Position numbers and translations under genes: made by a program | Assembly (NCBI GenBank): GCA_016617855.1 | Contig: JAECUM010003311.1 | Coordinates: 1 to 64,000 of the forward strand | Source: Megalonaias nervosa | Lineage: Eukaryota; Mollusca; Bivalvia; Unionida; Unionidae | Length of the DNA: 64,000 nucleotides | Reading direction: 5' to 3' | Part shown: one piece after another, positions 49,114 to 58,808 of the stretch | Position numbering within the stretch: the stretch's first letter is position 1 | How the letters are laid out: each line of letters opens with the position of its first letter | The notes under the pieces: model-generated | The model's input: the letters and a program-made list of their open reading frames with translations, nothing else | Databases searched by the model: none | Told to the model about the DNA's origin: nothing

Positions 49114-49788
49114 CTATACACAGGAAAGTGTATCTGCTATTAAATTGTCTTTTCCTTTGATGTGCCTGATGTCAATATTATATTCCTGCAACAACAAACT
49201 CCACCATAATAATCTTTGATTTTTGTTTTTCATCTTGTCAATGAAAGCAAGGGGGTTGTGATCACTAAACACAATAATTGGAGAAGGAGCTGAACTAATG
49301 TAAACTACAAAATGTTGTAACGCCAATATCAAAGCCAAACATTCCTTCTCAATTGTTGAATAATTTCTTTGGTGCTTATTTAATTTCTTAGAAAAATAGC
49401 ACACTGGATGATCAACACCATTTCTATCTTCTTGAATCAATACTGCTCCAACCCCAACATCACTTGCATCAACAGACAGTTTAAATGATTGACTGAAATT
49501 TGGAGCTGTAAGAACTGGTGCACTTTTAAGTATGGTCTTTATTTTATCAAAAGCTTCCTGACATTTTTCAGTCCAAAGAAACTTGTTTATCTTGCTCAAT
49601 AAATTTGTCAGGGGTTCAGCAATATTAGAAAAATTGGAACAAAATTTCCGATAGTATCCAGCCATACCTAAAAATCGCATCAGTTGCTTTATACTGACAG
49701 GCACAGGGAATTCAGAGATAGCCTTGACATTAGCATCTATAGGTTTAACTTGTCCATGTCCCACAATATGTCTAGAAATGTCACACAA
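49114..49788 (-). pseudogene. pol: reverse transcriptase thumb/connection and RNase H
   Basis: This frame of 224 residues begins in the reverse transcriptase C-terminal region (RFLGMAGYYRKFCSNFS, residues 38-54) and continues into RNase H. The catalytic acidic residues seen are D107 (SVDASDVGVGAVL), E147 (STIEKE) and D176 (VFSDHNPL), with a final IADTLS block near 217. The order and motifs are those of Ty3/Gypsy pol. It overlaps the preceding reverse transcriptase frame in a different phase, which marks a frameshift near 49.74-49.79 kb. The stop at 49114 is about 130 bp from the 3' LTR and no integrase follows, so RNase H is the last pol domain. Confidence 0.9.
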
Positions 49789-50162
49789 GCATGGCAGAAC
49801 TCACCTTTGGATAAACTGATTGTCAAACTTGCATCAGTGAGTCTGTGAAAGAATTTCCGAATTGTTGCTAGATGTTCTTTCCAGGTGTCATTGTAGATGA
49901 TGACATCATCGATATAAGCATTACAATTATCTAGACCAGAGGTAATCATATTCATCAAACGTTGAAAGGTACTTGGGGAACCCTTCATCCCAAATGGCAT
50001 CACTTTATATTGATAAAGTCCATCTGGTGTTACGAATGCCAAAATTTCCTTTGCCCTTTCCGTTAGTGGAATTTGCCAAAATCCTTTCAGAAGGTCAAAT
50101 TTGGTGACATACTTGGCATTTCCAATTTTATCAATCCAGTCATCAATTCTTGGAAACGGAAA
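49737..50162 (-). pseudogene. pol: reverse transcriptase core
   Basis: Reading left from the in-frame TAA at 50163-50165 the same frame continues: PRIDDWIDK, then FDLLKGFWQIPLT (catalytic motif A Asp, near 50078), AFVTPDGLYQY, FGMKGSPSTFQRLMN (motif B) and AYIDDVIIYND (the YxDD active site, near 49910). The frame leaves phase after LSKGEFCHACVTF. The YIDD and both catalytic aspartates are intact, so the damage consists of one stop and one frameshift rather than active-site loss. Confidence 0.88.
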
Positions 50163-51734
50163 TTAATCTGTTTTTGTCACACTGTTCACATTCCTATAAT
50201 CAGTGCACATATGGAAAGTTTTATCTGGTTTTGGAACAAGTATACATGGTGAACTCCAATCAGTTTTACTGGGCTCTATGAAATCATTCTCCAACAAATA
50301 CTGAATTTCTTTTTTCAAGTATTCCTGTTTAAGAGTGTTCATCCTGTATGGGTGTTGTTTTACAGGTTTGGAATTTACAATTTCAACATCATGAAATAAT
50401 TTGTTTGTTCTTGTAGGAACATCTGGAAATAAGTGCTCATATTCAAATAATAACTGTTTAAGTTCATTCCTTTCTTGTTGTTGCAAATGTGAAAGTTTCT
50501 GGTCCAGATTGTTCATAATTTCTGAATTCCAAAGATTTGTCACTCCAAAACCAATAGTGTCCGATTGCATTCCTTCACTTAAATCCTCAGTGAGTGGGAC
50601 AGGTAAAACTAAATTAATTGCATGATTTACCTGGCTATCTCTCTCAATATGCTCCTTTAACATGTTTATGTGGCATAGTTGTTTTTGTTTTTGCCTCCCA
50701 GGAGTATTTATGATGTAATTTAAATCATTTACTCTCTTTTCAACTGTGTAGGGACTATAATACTTGGCCTGAAGAAGATTTTGTGGTATGGGCAAGAGAG
50801 CTAAAACTCTATCACCAGGCTGAAAACTCCTTTCTGTTGAGTTTTTATCATATCTTAATTTCATTTTTGACTGAGTAGAGTGTTGGTTCACCTTTGCAAC
50901 CTCACAAGCCTTTGACAACTTATACTTAAAATTGGAAACATAATCAAGAAGATTAAGTTCAGCATCTTCATTAGAAAGAAGATTCTCTTTCAACAACTTC
51001 AATGGTCCACACTCAGTGTGTCCAAAAACTAGTTCAAAGGGACTGAATCCTAAAGATTCTTGAACTGACTCCCTAACAGCAAACAACAGTAAATGAATGC
51101 CTTCATCCCAATCTTTACACGTATCAAAGCAATATGATCGAATCATATTTTTCAAAGTCTGATGAAATCTTTCTAAAGCCCCTTGGCTCCTAGGATGATA
51201 GGCAGAAGATTTGAATTGCGGAATGCCTAATTCGTGCATAACTTGCTGGAAAATTCCAGACATAAAATTTGACCCTTGATCAGATTGGACAGATCTGGGA
51301 AGGCCAAATTGAGTAAAAAACTTTATCAAAGCTTTTACTATTGTTTTAGCTTTAATGTTCCTCAAAGGAATTGCCCCTGGGAATCTTGTTGACGCACACA
51401 TAATGGTCAACAAGTATTGGTTACCTGACTTGGTCTTAGGTAAGGGACCAACACAATCTACCATTATTCTGCTAAATGGTTCATCAAATGCAGGAATAGG
51501 TTGCAGATGAGCCTTAGGTATTTTCTGATTGGATTTTCCTACCGTTTGAAAAGTATGACAAGATCTGCAGTATTTACAAACATCACTTTTGATTTTTGGC
51601 CAATAAAAGTGAGTCAAGATCTTGTGATCAGTCTTATTAATCCCTAAATGACCAGCTAAAGGAGTTTCATGGGCCAAACTAAGTACATATATTTCCTGTC
51701 TGTAAGATTTTGGAACTACAATTTGATAGTTCAC
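50163..51734 (-). pseudogene. pol: integrase joined to N-terminal reverse transcriptase
   Basis: One uninterrupted frame of 523 codons. Residues 22-59 hold the integrase HHCC zinc module (H22, H29, C56, C59). The catalytic triad is D93 (MVDCVGPLP), D152 (QSDQGSNF) and E188 (GALERFHQ), with exactly 35 residues between the last two, the DD35E spacing. Residues 325-342 form a GPY/F-like module (YYSPYTVEKRVNDLNYII), and CHINMLK lies at 354-360. After a linker the N-terminal reverse transcriptase follows: HPYRMN (461-466), DWSSPCILVPKPD (492-504) and CTDYRNVN (510-517). The frame ends at an in-frame TAA. Because both domains lie in one frame, the integrase-first order is original and not a rearrangement. 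Confidence 0.93.
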
Positions 51735-51777
51735 TGACCACTCTCACCAACAGGTACCTCGGGAGGTCTCCATTTTC

Positions 51778-52188
51778 TCAAAAGAATTCCATTTTTAATG
51801 AAATAACATACAGGTACTTCAGCGGCTTCAGTTTCATTAATGGCCCTCTGAAACAAACAGGACATCTCAGGATCTTTTTCTTGTTTGATGACAAGTGAAT
51901 GTCGTTTGTCACCCTGATTAGAAAAAGAGAATGAGTAGTTAAAAGAGGATCATTGTGATCAATACCTTTTGATTGATCCAAACAAGGAGTGAAAGTGACC
52001 TCATCAAAAGCCTGACCAATACATGTGTCAGCTAAAGGAATACTTTCCTTATCAACATCATTCACAAGAGCTTTCTTTGCCATAGCTCTAGTAACTGCAC
52101 AAGCTGGGTATAAATCAGGGAATTCTTTTTCAATAGGATCAACTTTCTGATCCAAAGAAGGCTTGTCAGTTACAAGTGGATTAACCAC
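51778..52188 (-). pseudogene. pol: spacer between protease and integrase
   Basis: 136 codons that continue the protease frame past an in-frame TAG at 52189-52194. They contain LYPACAVTRAMAKK and, near the end, RCPVCFRGP. No catalytic motif is visible. The frame is lost before the integrase frame opens at 51734, where a TGA precedes it. It probably encodes the linker upstream of the integrase zinc module. Confidence 0.65.
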
Positions 52189-52191
52189 AAC

Positions 52192-52884
52192 CTAATCTCC
52201 AGCTGGGTTGTTGCCTAGTAATAAATGAATGCCCTCTTCGGGTAAAGTAGACACTATCCTGACTGTCACAGGTCCTGAAACTAAGTCTGATGACAAATTT
52301 ACAGAATGGAGAGGAACATTAATAAAGCCGTACTCTACTCCCTGAATAAGAACACTCTCATTAGAAGAATACTTCTCAGAAAAAGGCAAAGTACCTGATA
52401 ATAAAAGACTCTGAGACGCTCCTGTGTCCCTTAAAATTTTAATAGGGATAGGATTGGCCAAATCACCCAAGAGTGATATAGAACCCTTTGACATAAATGG
52501 TTCATAATTCTCCATAATAAAATCAGACTGGGGTTTATTAGACCCAACAAATGTATGAATACATGACCATGACCTTGACCTCTTAGAAATAATAGCATTT
52601 GGGATAGGTCTATCTTGATTCTGATGCTTACTTTTCAATTTGAAGCAATCAGAAATAACGTGTCCTTTCTTCTTGCAATAGGAACACGTAGGAAGAGACA
52701 AGGAATTTTGATCGAGCTTATCAAGAGCTTGATTTTTAAAAGTTGTGCCAGATTGAGATTTAGAAGGGCTTGTATTAGGCTGAAATACCTTTTTACCAGT
52801 AGACTGCTGAGTGAAAGACTTGCCTACAACAGGAACTTTATGAGTTAAGAAATACTTGTCAGCATCACGAGCAGCATTTTCCAA
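52192..52884 (-). pseudogene. gag nucleocapsid and protease region
   Basis: 230 codons continuing the gag frame. Residues 67-80 form a CCHC zinc knuckle (CSYCKKKGHVISDC; C67, C70, H75, C80), typical of nucleocapsid. Residues 150-157 (ILRDTGAS) carry the DTG active site of a retropepsin-like aspartic protease, and LLLGNN near 221-226 resembles its later flap/hydrophobic segment. Gag and protease share one frame, so a gag-pro fusion without a frameshift signal is likely. Confidence 0.88.
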
Positions 52885-53379
52885 GGTTTCAATCTTATGC
52901 TCATCAAGATAAGTCTTAATGTCACTATGGACACAGTTCTTGAACTCTTCAAGTAATACAAGTTGTCTAAGACTTTCATAATCTTGATCAACTTTCTTGG
53001 CTAAGCATCATCTATCAAATAACTGCTCTTTTTCTCTTGCAAATTCGACATGAGTTTGTCCAGCTTCTTTTTTATAGTTCCTGAATTTTTTATGATAAGC
53101 CTCATGGATTAACTTATAACCCTTTAAGATGCATTCCTTAACCAGATCATAGCCAGCACTTTGCTGTACTGACAGGGATGCATAGATATTTCAGGCTTTG
53201 CCAAAAATTAAACACTGTAATAATTGAATCCAATGCTCCCTTGGCCATTTCAAATTTTCAGCAACTTTTTCAAAATAAGGAAAATATTTGTCTACTTCTT
53301 TTTTACTAAAAGGAGGCACTAACCTAAAATTCTTAGTAATATCAAAACTTGAATTTGTATGTGAAGTGGGAATGTGCAT
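52885..53379 (-). pseudogene. gag capsid region, SCAN-like C-terminus
   Basis: The frame is continuous with both neighbouring gag segments but is cut by in-frame stops (TAA at its right edge, TGA near 53190, TGA near 52998). Visible blocks are FRLVPPFSKKEVDKYFPYFE, ENLKWPREHW, KFRNYKKEAGQTHVEFA and LEEFKNCVHSDIKTYLDEHK. The last of these resembles the capsid segment from which the vertebrate SCAN domain is thought to derive (Gmr1-like gag; established knowledge, recalled). Confidence 0.75.
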
Positions 53380-53928
53380 TTAACTTGCCAGCTCTATTTC
53401 TTTTATTCTAAATTGATATTCCCTCTCTTCCTTCTCTCTTTGCATTTGCATCTGTCTATCTCTCTCTCTCTCTTCCTTATCTAATTGCATTTGTTCTTTT
53501 TCTTTCTGTAACTGCATTTGTTCTTTCTGTAACTGCATTTGTCTTTCTCTCTCTTCTGTTTTAAATTGTAATTGCATTTGTTTCTCTTCTTTATCTTTCT
53601 GAAGTTCCAGCTTTCTTAACTCTAATTCCATCTTGTATTTTAATTTTAATTCCTTTACTTTTATGTCAGAGTCTGATACAGACTTACTGATCGAAACCAA
53701 AACACTTTTATCCAAAACATTCTTTTCTACCAAATACTGGACCAAAATGGTTTTTATTTCTTGCTTCGTTAAAGAAGTTTTTGCCTCAGAGAGATCATAT
53801 TTTCTGGCAGGTTCAAGCAATTCATCCTTTGTCAAACAATTCAACTGCTCCTGGGTAGGATTTGACAGAAAGATTTCCACTTTTGATGAAATTGCAAAAA
53901 AGCCTGTTGATTTCACTAAAGATTTCAA
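53380..53928 (-). pseudogene. gag N-terminal region with SAP-like motif and coiled coil
   Basis: 182 codons. Residues 30-70 (LTKDELLEPARKYDLSEAK and following) look like a SAP-type helix-extended-loop-helix. Residues from about 93 to 182 are almost entirely charged and form a long coiled coil with repeated QMQLQKE, EERERQ and KEEREYQ blocks. The corresponding DNA is a loose tandem repeat. A stop at 53380-53382 separates it from the capsid segment in the same frame. The nominal start may not be the original one. This layout agrees with the gag of Gmr1-like elements as I recall it. Confidence 0.75.
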
Positions 53929-54033
53929 ACAAATGTGAAATAATACTTGGGATTTAAAAAATTTCTGAAAACTAGGGGAATTTAAATTTCAAAAAACAAT
54001 TTTCTGAAATATTTTAGCCAAAATTCATATATT

Positions 54034-54050
54034 CCAAGGATGAGCCCCCA
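54034..54050 (-). other. primer-binding site, tRNA-Pro-like
   Basis: The minus strand reads TGGGGGCTCATCCTTGG, seven bases inside the 5' LTR. The first 13 bases differ by one from the tRNA-Pro primer site known from gammaretroviruses (TGGGGGCTCGTCC). The 7-base gap to the LTR is larger than usual. Confidence 0.7.
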
Positions 54051-54057
54051 ATTTTCT

Positions 54058-54878
54058 TGTCACATGTCTAGACTCATACAAAAGTAACAAGAAAAGAGTG
54101 AAGCCAACAAGCTTTGTAAAATTTAACAAATAATTTATTTCCCTAGAAAAACAAGGTAAAAATAAGAAAAAGGACTTATGGTTTACAAATCAAATCCAAA
54201 ATTAATCCATGAATTAAAAAAAATATAAGTCCTATCAACAAAAAGTCCTAAATGAATCACAGTTCAAATCCTGATGAAATTCCTTGTTGATTCACAAAAA
54301 AGTAATATTCCAGTTAGAATTTCTGAATAAATTTTGATAAATGCCTTTGTTCAAGAATTCTGATGAGCACTAGTATTTCCAGGGTAAGAATCAATAATTT
54401 CAAAAAATAAAAATTCAACTCAAACTGGTCACAACAAGACACCTTTAAGTGTCAGAGATTCAAAGCCCAACTGGCTATTTCTTCTCAAGAAAACAACTAT
54501 ACAGTAAATTAAGATGGAAAACAGATTCCCATTTGAGGGTCACGTGGTCACCTTCTTGAACATCGGAGAATGTTTTTTTACATGCCAATTGTCACATACT
54601 CTAGTATAGCCTAAGCTAAAATCAATGATTCTTTCTCTAGAAATGAATAATAAAAAAAGTTTTTTACTCCAGACCTGGCACTGGTTCTGAATTAGGTCAG
54701 CAAAAGATACAATATTTCAGCTACTGGTTGTTTATCAGGTCAAACTGAACTGAATTGAATTTCTAAACAAAATCTAATCCAGTTGACAAAATTATTATTA
54801 CAATAACATGCAATGGAATAAAAAAAATTTAAAAAATTTAAACTTACAAACAAATAATTTAATTACATATAGAAAACA
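54058..54878 (-). repeat. 5' LTR (821 bp)
   Basis: It starts tgtcacatgtctagactc and ends catatagaaaaca, with worn termini. It is about 60 bp shorter than the 3' LTR, mainly from a deletion near 54282, where the 3' LTR has extra sequence between two attcc/gttcc words. Confidence 0.92.
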
Positions 54879-54882
54879 CTAA

Positions 54883-55784
54883 CTACTGCAAAATAAGACA
54901 TTTTCATGGATATCACTTTTCACAAATGTATCAAGCCTTGTAGAATGTTTGACAGCTTTTAGAGAACAAGGATATCATCTGAAAGCTGTGTGACATATTA
55001 AAACATTCTACAAGCAAGATCCAGGATGCTGATCTTGATAACTGGGGAGAGGTGGACAATGCACATGTACTTATGTCACTTTGACAAACCAAACTTTCAG
55101 AGATGACCAGTACGTTTCAAGAGGGACAGAAGAGGACATTTTAATGAAGAAGAAAAATTTGGTTTCTGTTGATTATCCAATATGATTTCACAACTTATTT
55201 TTTGCACTTGTGGCAAGATTCAAGATTCTGGTGTAGTGTGCACTTTTGTCCTTTTTGGTTGATATTAAGAGTATTGCATAAATATTAAAGTAATAAAACA
55301 TTTCTTGTACAGTCTTGAAATGTAATCCTCAGCTAGAAGCCTTACTACAAAAATACTGTACACTTAAATACTGTACACTTATTAAACAATGCTTGGTTCT
55401 ATTTCAGTAACAAGTTACGTTTTGGTAAATGGCCCAGTTTAAACTGATTTGGTCAAAGCAACTATTCTTTGAAAATGCCAAAGAAAGATGCAATAATCTT
55501 TAAATGGTTTTGCTAAGATGAATAATTGTATATTCATTGTCAAACATTTTCAAAAATAAAAAATTATAAACTGTTAATGATAATTTTAATTTATACATTT
55601 GTGAAATGTGTCTAGGCCTCAGACCATGAGTGAACTATGTTGTCCAAGTCAGACATGCTCATCATCCAGACATCATTATGAAATGGTTCAGGCATGCACT
55701 AATTTTAGATTGTTCAGCAATTCACTAGAATTTTGAATAAACAAAACCAAATTGACATTTGGTGATAGGCAAATGGAACTGTGC
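54883..55784. other. non-coding stretch
   Basis: Sequence right of the retrotransposon shows no gene. A stretch near 55030-55170 is less AT-rich, but its frames have stops and no motif that I recognise. Confidence 0.4.
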
Positions 55785-56436
55785 AATTTGTCAATTTCTT
55801 ACAGGGAAGTATGAGACCTAGTTACTAAATTACAATTTGTCAATTTCTTACAGGGATATATGAGATCTAGTTACTAAATTACAATTTGTCAGTTTCTTAG
55901 GGATGTATAAAGACCTAGTTACTAAATTACAATTTGTCAGTTTCTTAGGGATGTTAGAGACCTAGTTACTAAATTACAATTTGTCAGTTTCTTAGGGATG
56001 TATAAAGACCTAGTTACTAAATTACAATTTGTCAGTTTCTTAGGGATGTATAAAGACCTAGTTACTAAATTACAATAGTTTCTTAGGGATGTTAGAGACC
56101 TAGTTACTAAATTACAATTTGTCAGTTTCTTAGGGATGTATAAAGACCTAGTTACTAAATTACAATTTGTCAGTTTCTTAGGGATGTATAAAGACCTAGT
56201 TACTAAATTACAATTTGTCAGTTTCTTAGGGATGTTAGAGACCTAGTTACTAAATTACAATTTGTCAGTTTCTTAGGGATGTATAAAGACCTAGTTACTA
56301 AATTACAATTTGTCAGTTTCTTAGGGATGTATAAGAACTAGTTAATAAATTACAATCGGTCAATTTCTTAGGGATGTATAAGACCTAGTTACAAATTACA
56401 ATCTATTAATTTCTTAGGGATGTATAAGTCCTAGTT
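55785..56436. repeat. 48-bp minisatellite, left part (about 14 copies)
   Basis: The unit is gggatgtataaagacctagt, tactaaattacaatttgtca, gtttctta, with a 46-bp variant containing gatgttagagac. The array is split by the LINE at 56437..58501 and resumes at 58502. Confidence 0.95.
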
Positions 56437-56450
56437 CATCATCATCATCA

Positions 56451-57533
56451 TCAGTCCCGTAGTCTGGCAGACCGTTGGGGCACCACACAAGACCGAACAA
56501 TCAGCTTCCTCCATTCCTCTTGATTTTCTGTCTTTCTCATTGAGTCACTCAATGTCAAGACTGTCCACTCTCGAATGTTGTCTTCCCACCTCTTTCTCTG
56601 CCTGCCTCTCTTTCTTCTTCCTTGTACAGTGCCTTGCAGGATTGTCTTGGCAAGTCCTGATGATCGTGAGACATGCCCATACCACTGCAGTTTACATTTT
56701 TTCACTGTGCTCAGGAGGTCTTCGTGAGGCCCAATTGATTGTCTGATCCTTTGCCGTATTTCTTCATTGGTGACATGGTCTTTGTATGAGATGCCAAGAA
56801 TCTTTCGGAAGCATCTCATCTCTGTGGCTTGTATCCTTTTCTCTAAGTCAGCTGTTATGGTCCATGATTCACAGGCATAGAGAAATATGGAGATAACCAG
56901 TGAGTGCATGAGTCTGACCTTTGAACTGAGTGCGATGTTCTTGTTGTTCCAGATGGGCTTCAGTTTTGTCAGCGCTGCTGTTGTCTGTGCAATCCTGGAG
57001 AGTACTTCAGGCTTCAGTCCTTCATCTGTTACAATTCCCCCCAAATACTTGAAGCTGTGGACTGTTTCTAGCTTTGTACCTTGGACCCTGATGTCAGTAC
57101 TGATGCCCTTGGTGTTGTTGGTCATCAGTTTGGTCTTCTCTGCACTGATTTCCATGCCGTAGGCTGCGGAGTTTTTGTCGAGGCTCTCTAATAAGCTAGC
57201 TATTTCTTGTTCATTTCCTGCTAGTCCATCAATATCGTTGGCAAAACATAAGTTGGTGACTGTTCTGCCTCCGGTGCTGACTGTCCCTTCATGCTTTTCA
57301 AGTGCGTCAGCCATGATTCTCTCCAGAAAGATGTTGAATAGTGTGGGAGAGAGCAGACAGCCTTGCCTGACTCCGACTGTCACTCTGAACCAGTCCCCTA
57401 TGCTGCTGTTGAAGTATACTGCACTGGTGGCCTTGTCATACAGGTGCTCTATTACTGTGATGAGGTTGGCATTGATGTTGTACAGTCTCATGGTCACCCA
57501 CAAGGCTGCATGCCATACCCTGTCAAATGCCAT
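56451..57533 (-). pseudogene. LINE reverse transcriptase, catalytic and C-terminal part
   Basis: 360 codons. AFDRVWHAALW (2-12) is reverse transcriptase motif A, GVRQGCLLSPTLFNIFLERI (54-73) is motif B and NLCFANDIDGLAG (94-106) is the YxDD site, here F-A-N-D with the first catalytic Asp replaced by Asn. MEISAEKTKLM, SFKYLGG and a C-terminal WYGHVSRSSGLAKTILQG block follow. The family is one I recall as very common in molluscs and corals and place provisionally in the RTE group. A 17-bp tandem duplication (57511-57544) at motif A shifts the frame relative to the upstream part. Confidence 0.88.
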
Positions 57534-57750
57534 ACCCTGTCAAATGGTACAGATCTTGCTGGTGTTGGAGGTACTTCTCACACAATATCCTGAGGTTGAA
57601 GATCTGCTCTGTTGTGCTGCACCCTGCTCTGAAACCTGCCTGCTCCTCGGCAATGATCTTTTCAGCCTGTGGCTTTAGTCTGTTTAACAGTATCCTCAAC
57701 ATGACTTTGCTTGGATAGCTTATAAGACTGATTGTACGGTGGTTTTGACA

Positions 57751-58455
57751 CTATTGTAAATTGCCTTTCTTGGGGAGAGTGATGATCAGTGATTGTGTCC
57801 ATGGTGATGGCCATTCTCCTGTTAGCCAGATCTTGTTGCATATGTTTGTGAGGGCGCTAATCATTGATTCTCCCCCTGCTTGGACCAGTTCTCCTGGGAT
57901 GTTGTCCACTCCTGCCAACTTCCTCTTTTTCAATGATCTCACTGCTGCTACTTCATCCTGTAGGATAGGGTGGTTGTCATTGTTAGTTGCTGGAGGGACA
58001 TTCAGTACCTCTGGATCTATTATGGGCTGGTGGTTGCAAAGTTCTGCGCAGTACTCTGTCCATCTTTTCAGAATGTCTTTTTCTTCTGTGAGGCAGTTTC
58101 CGGCTTTGTCCTGTAAGGAGGTAACTCGCCGTTGTTTTGTGCTTGTTAGATCTTTGACCAGCTGGTATGCTTTCTTGCTGTTGTTCCTTTTCAAGTTTCC
58201 CTCAATGTCTTTGGACTGTTCTTCTATCCAGTTCTCTTTTGCTTTTTTCAAGCTTTTCTTGACTTCCCAGTTGACTGCCTTATACTGCTCTGCCCCTTCT
58301 GTATCATTCTTCTTCTTCTTCAGCTCCCTCCTCTTGTCACACAAGTTCAGGACCTCAGCTGTGACCCAGGGCTTCTTGACTGGGCAATGTCTACCAAGGA
58401 TCTCGCTGGCTGTTTCGGTTGTTGCTGTATTAAAGGTGGTGATCAACGTGTCCAT
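57751..58455 (-). pseudogene. LINE linker and N-terminal reverse transcriptase
   Basis: 234 codons of the same element: KKPWVTAEVLNLCDKRRELK near 28-47, a lysine-rich helical linker, SKKAYQLVKDLTS, LTEEKDILKRWTEYC, then the reverse transcriptase start RKLAGVDNIPGELVQAG and LTGEWPSPWTQSLIITLPKK. The frame breaks at about 57751, and the palm region down to the 17-bp duplication is only seen in shifted frames. Confidence 0.85.
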
Positions 58456-58501
58456 GTCGAGGATGGTGAACGGTGCAAATTTCCCACCAATCTTTGCTTG
58501 G

Positions 58502-58808
58502 AAGTCCTAGTTACTAAATTACAATCTGTCAATTTCTTACAGGGATGTATGAGACCTAGTTACTAAATTACAATCTGTCAATTTCTTACAGGGGTGTTAG
58601 AGGCCTAATTACTAAATTAGTCAATTTCTTACAGGGAAGTATGAGACCTAGTTACTAAATTACAATCTGTCAATTTCTTAAGGATGTATGAGACCTAATT
58701 ACTAAATTACAATTTGTCAATTTCTTAGGGATGCATGAGACCTAGTTACTAATTTCGATTTGTCAATTTCTTACAGGGAGGTATCAGATCTACTTACTAA
58801 ATTACAAT
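58502..58808. repeat. 48-bp minisatellite, right part (about 6 copies)
   Basis: Continues the array interrupted by the LINE. These units are more diverged (cttacaggg, aggtatcag) than those on the left. Confidence 0.93.

Larger units (their letters stand above)
48097..54878 (-). mobile_element. full-length Gmr1-like Ty3/Gypsy retrotransposon, inactive
   Basis: A 6782-bp element on the minus strand: 5' LTR (54058..54878), primer site, gag, protease, integrase, reverse transcriptase, RNase H, polypurine tract, 3' LTR (48097..48978). It is flanked by the perfect 4-bp duplication ctaa (48093-48096 and 54879-54882). The sequence types are Ty3/Gypsy, but integrase lies upstream of reverse transcriptase. 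That is the order of Ty1/Copia and of the Gmr1 group within Ty3/Gypsy, described from fish and other deuterostomes. Gag and pol carry several in-frame stops and at least one frameshift. The 5' LTR has lost about 60 bp relative to the 3' LTR. The copy therefore cannot move by itself. Confidence 0.92.
56437..58501 (-). mobile_element. 5'-truncated RTE-like LINE inside a minisatellite
   Basis: A 2065-bp insertion on the minus strand, flanked by a perfect 11-bp duplication, aagtcctagtt (56426-56436 and 58502-58512). The 3' end is a short (ATG/TGA)n tail. The first TGA of this tail ends the reading frame, so the tail supplies the stop codon. The endonuclease half is missing (5' truncation), as usual for target-primed reverse transcription. 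Base composition is visibly richer in G+C than the surroundings. Confidence 0.92.

Noticed and set aside
50163..51734. Integrase-first order as a product of rearrangement or nested insertion
   Set aside because: Integrase and the start of reverse transcriptase lie in one uninterrupted frame, and the LTRs, primer site, polypurine tract and target duplication are all in the expected places.
57175..58510. Long plus-strand frames (167 and 249 codons) across the LINE
   Set aside because: Antisense shadows of the minus-strand reverse transcriptase, with no motifs of their own.
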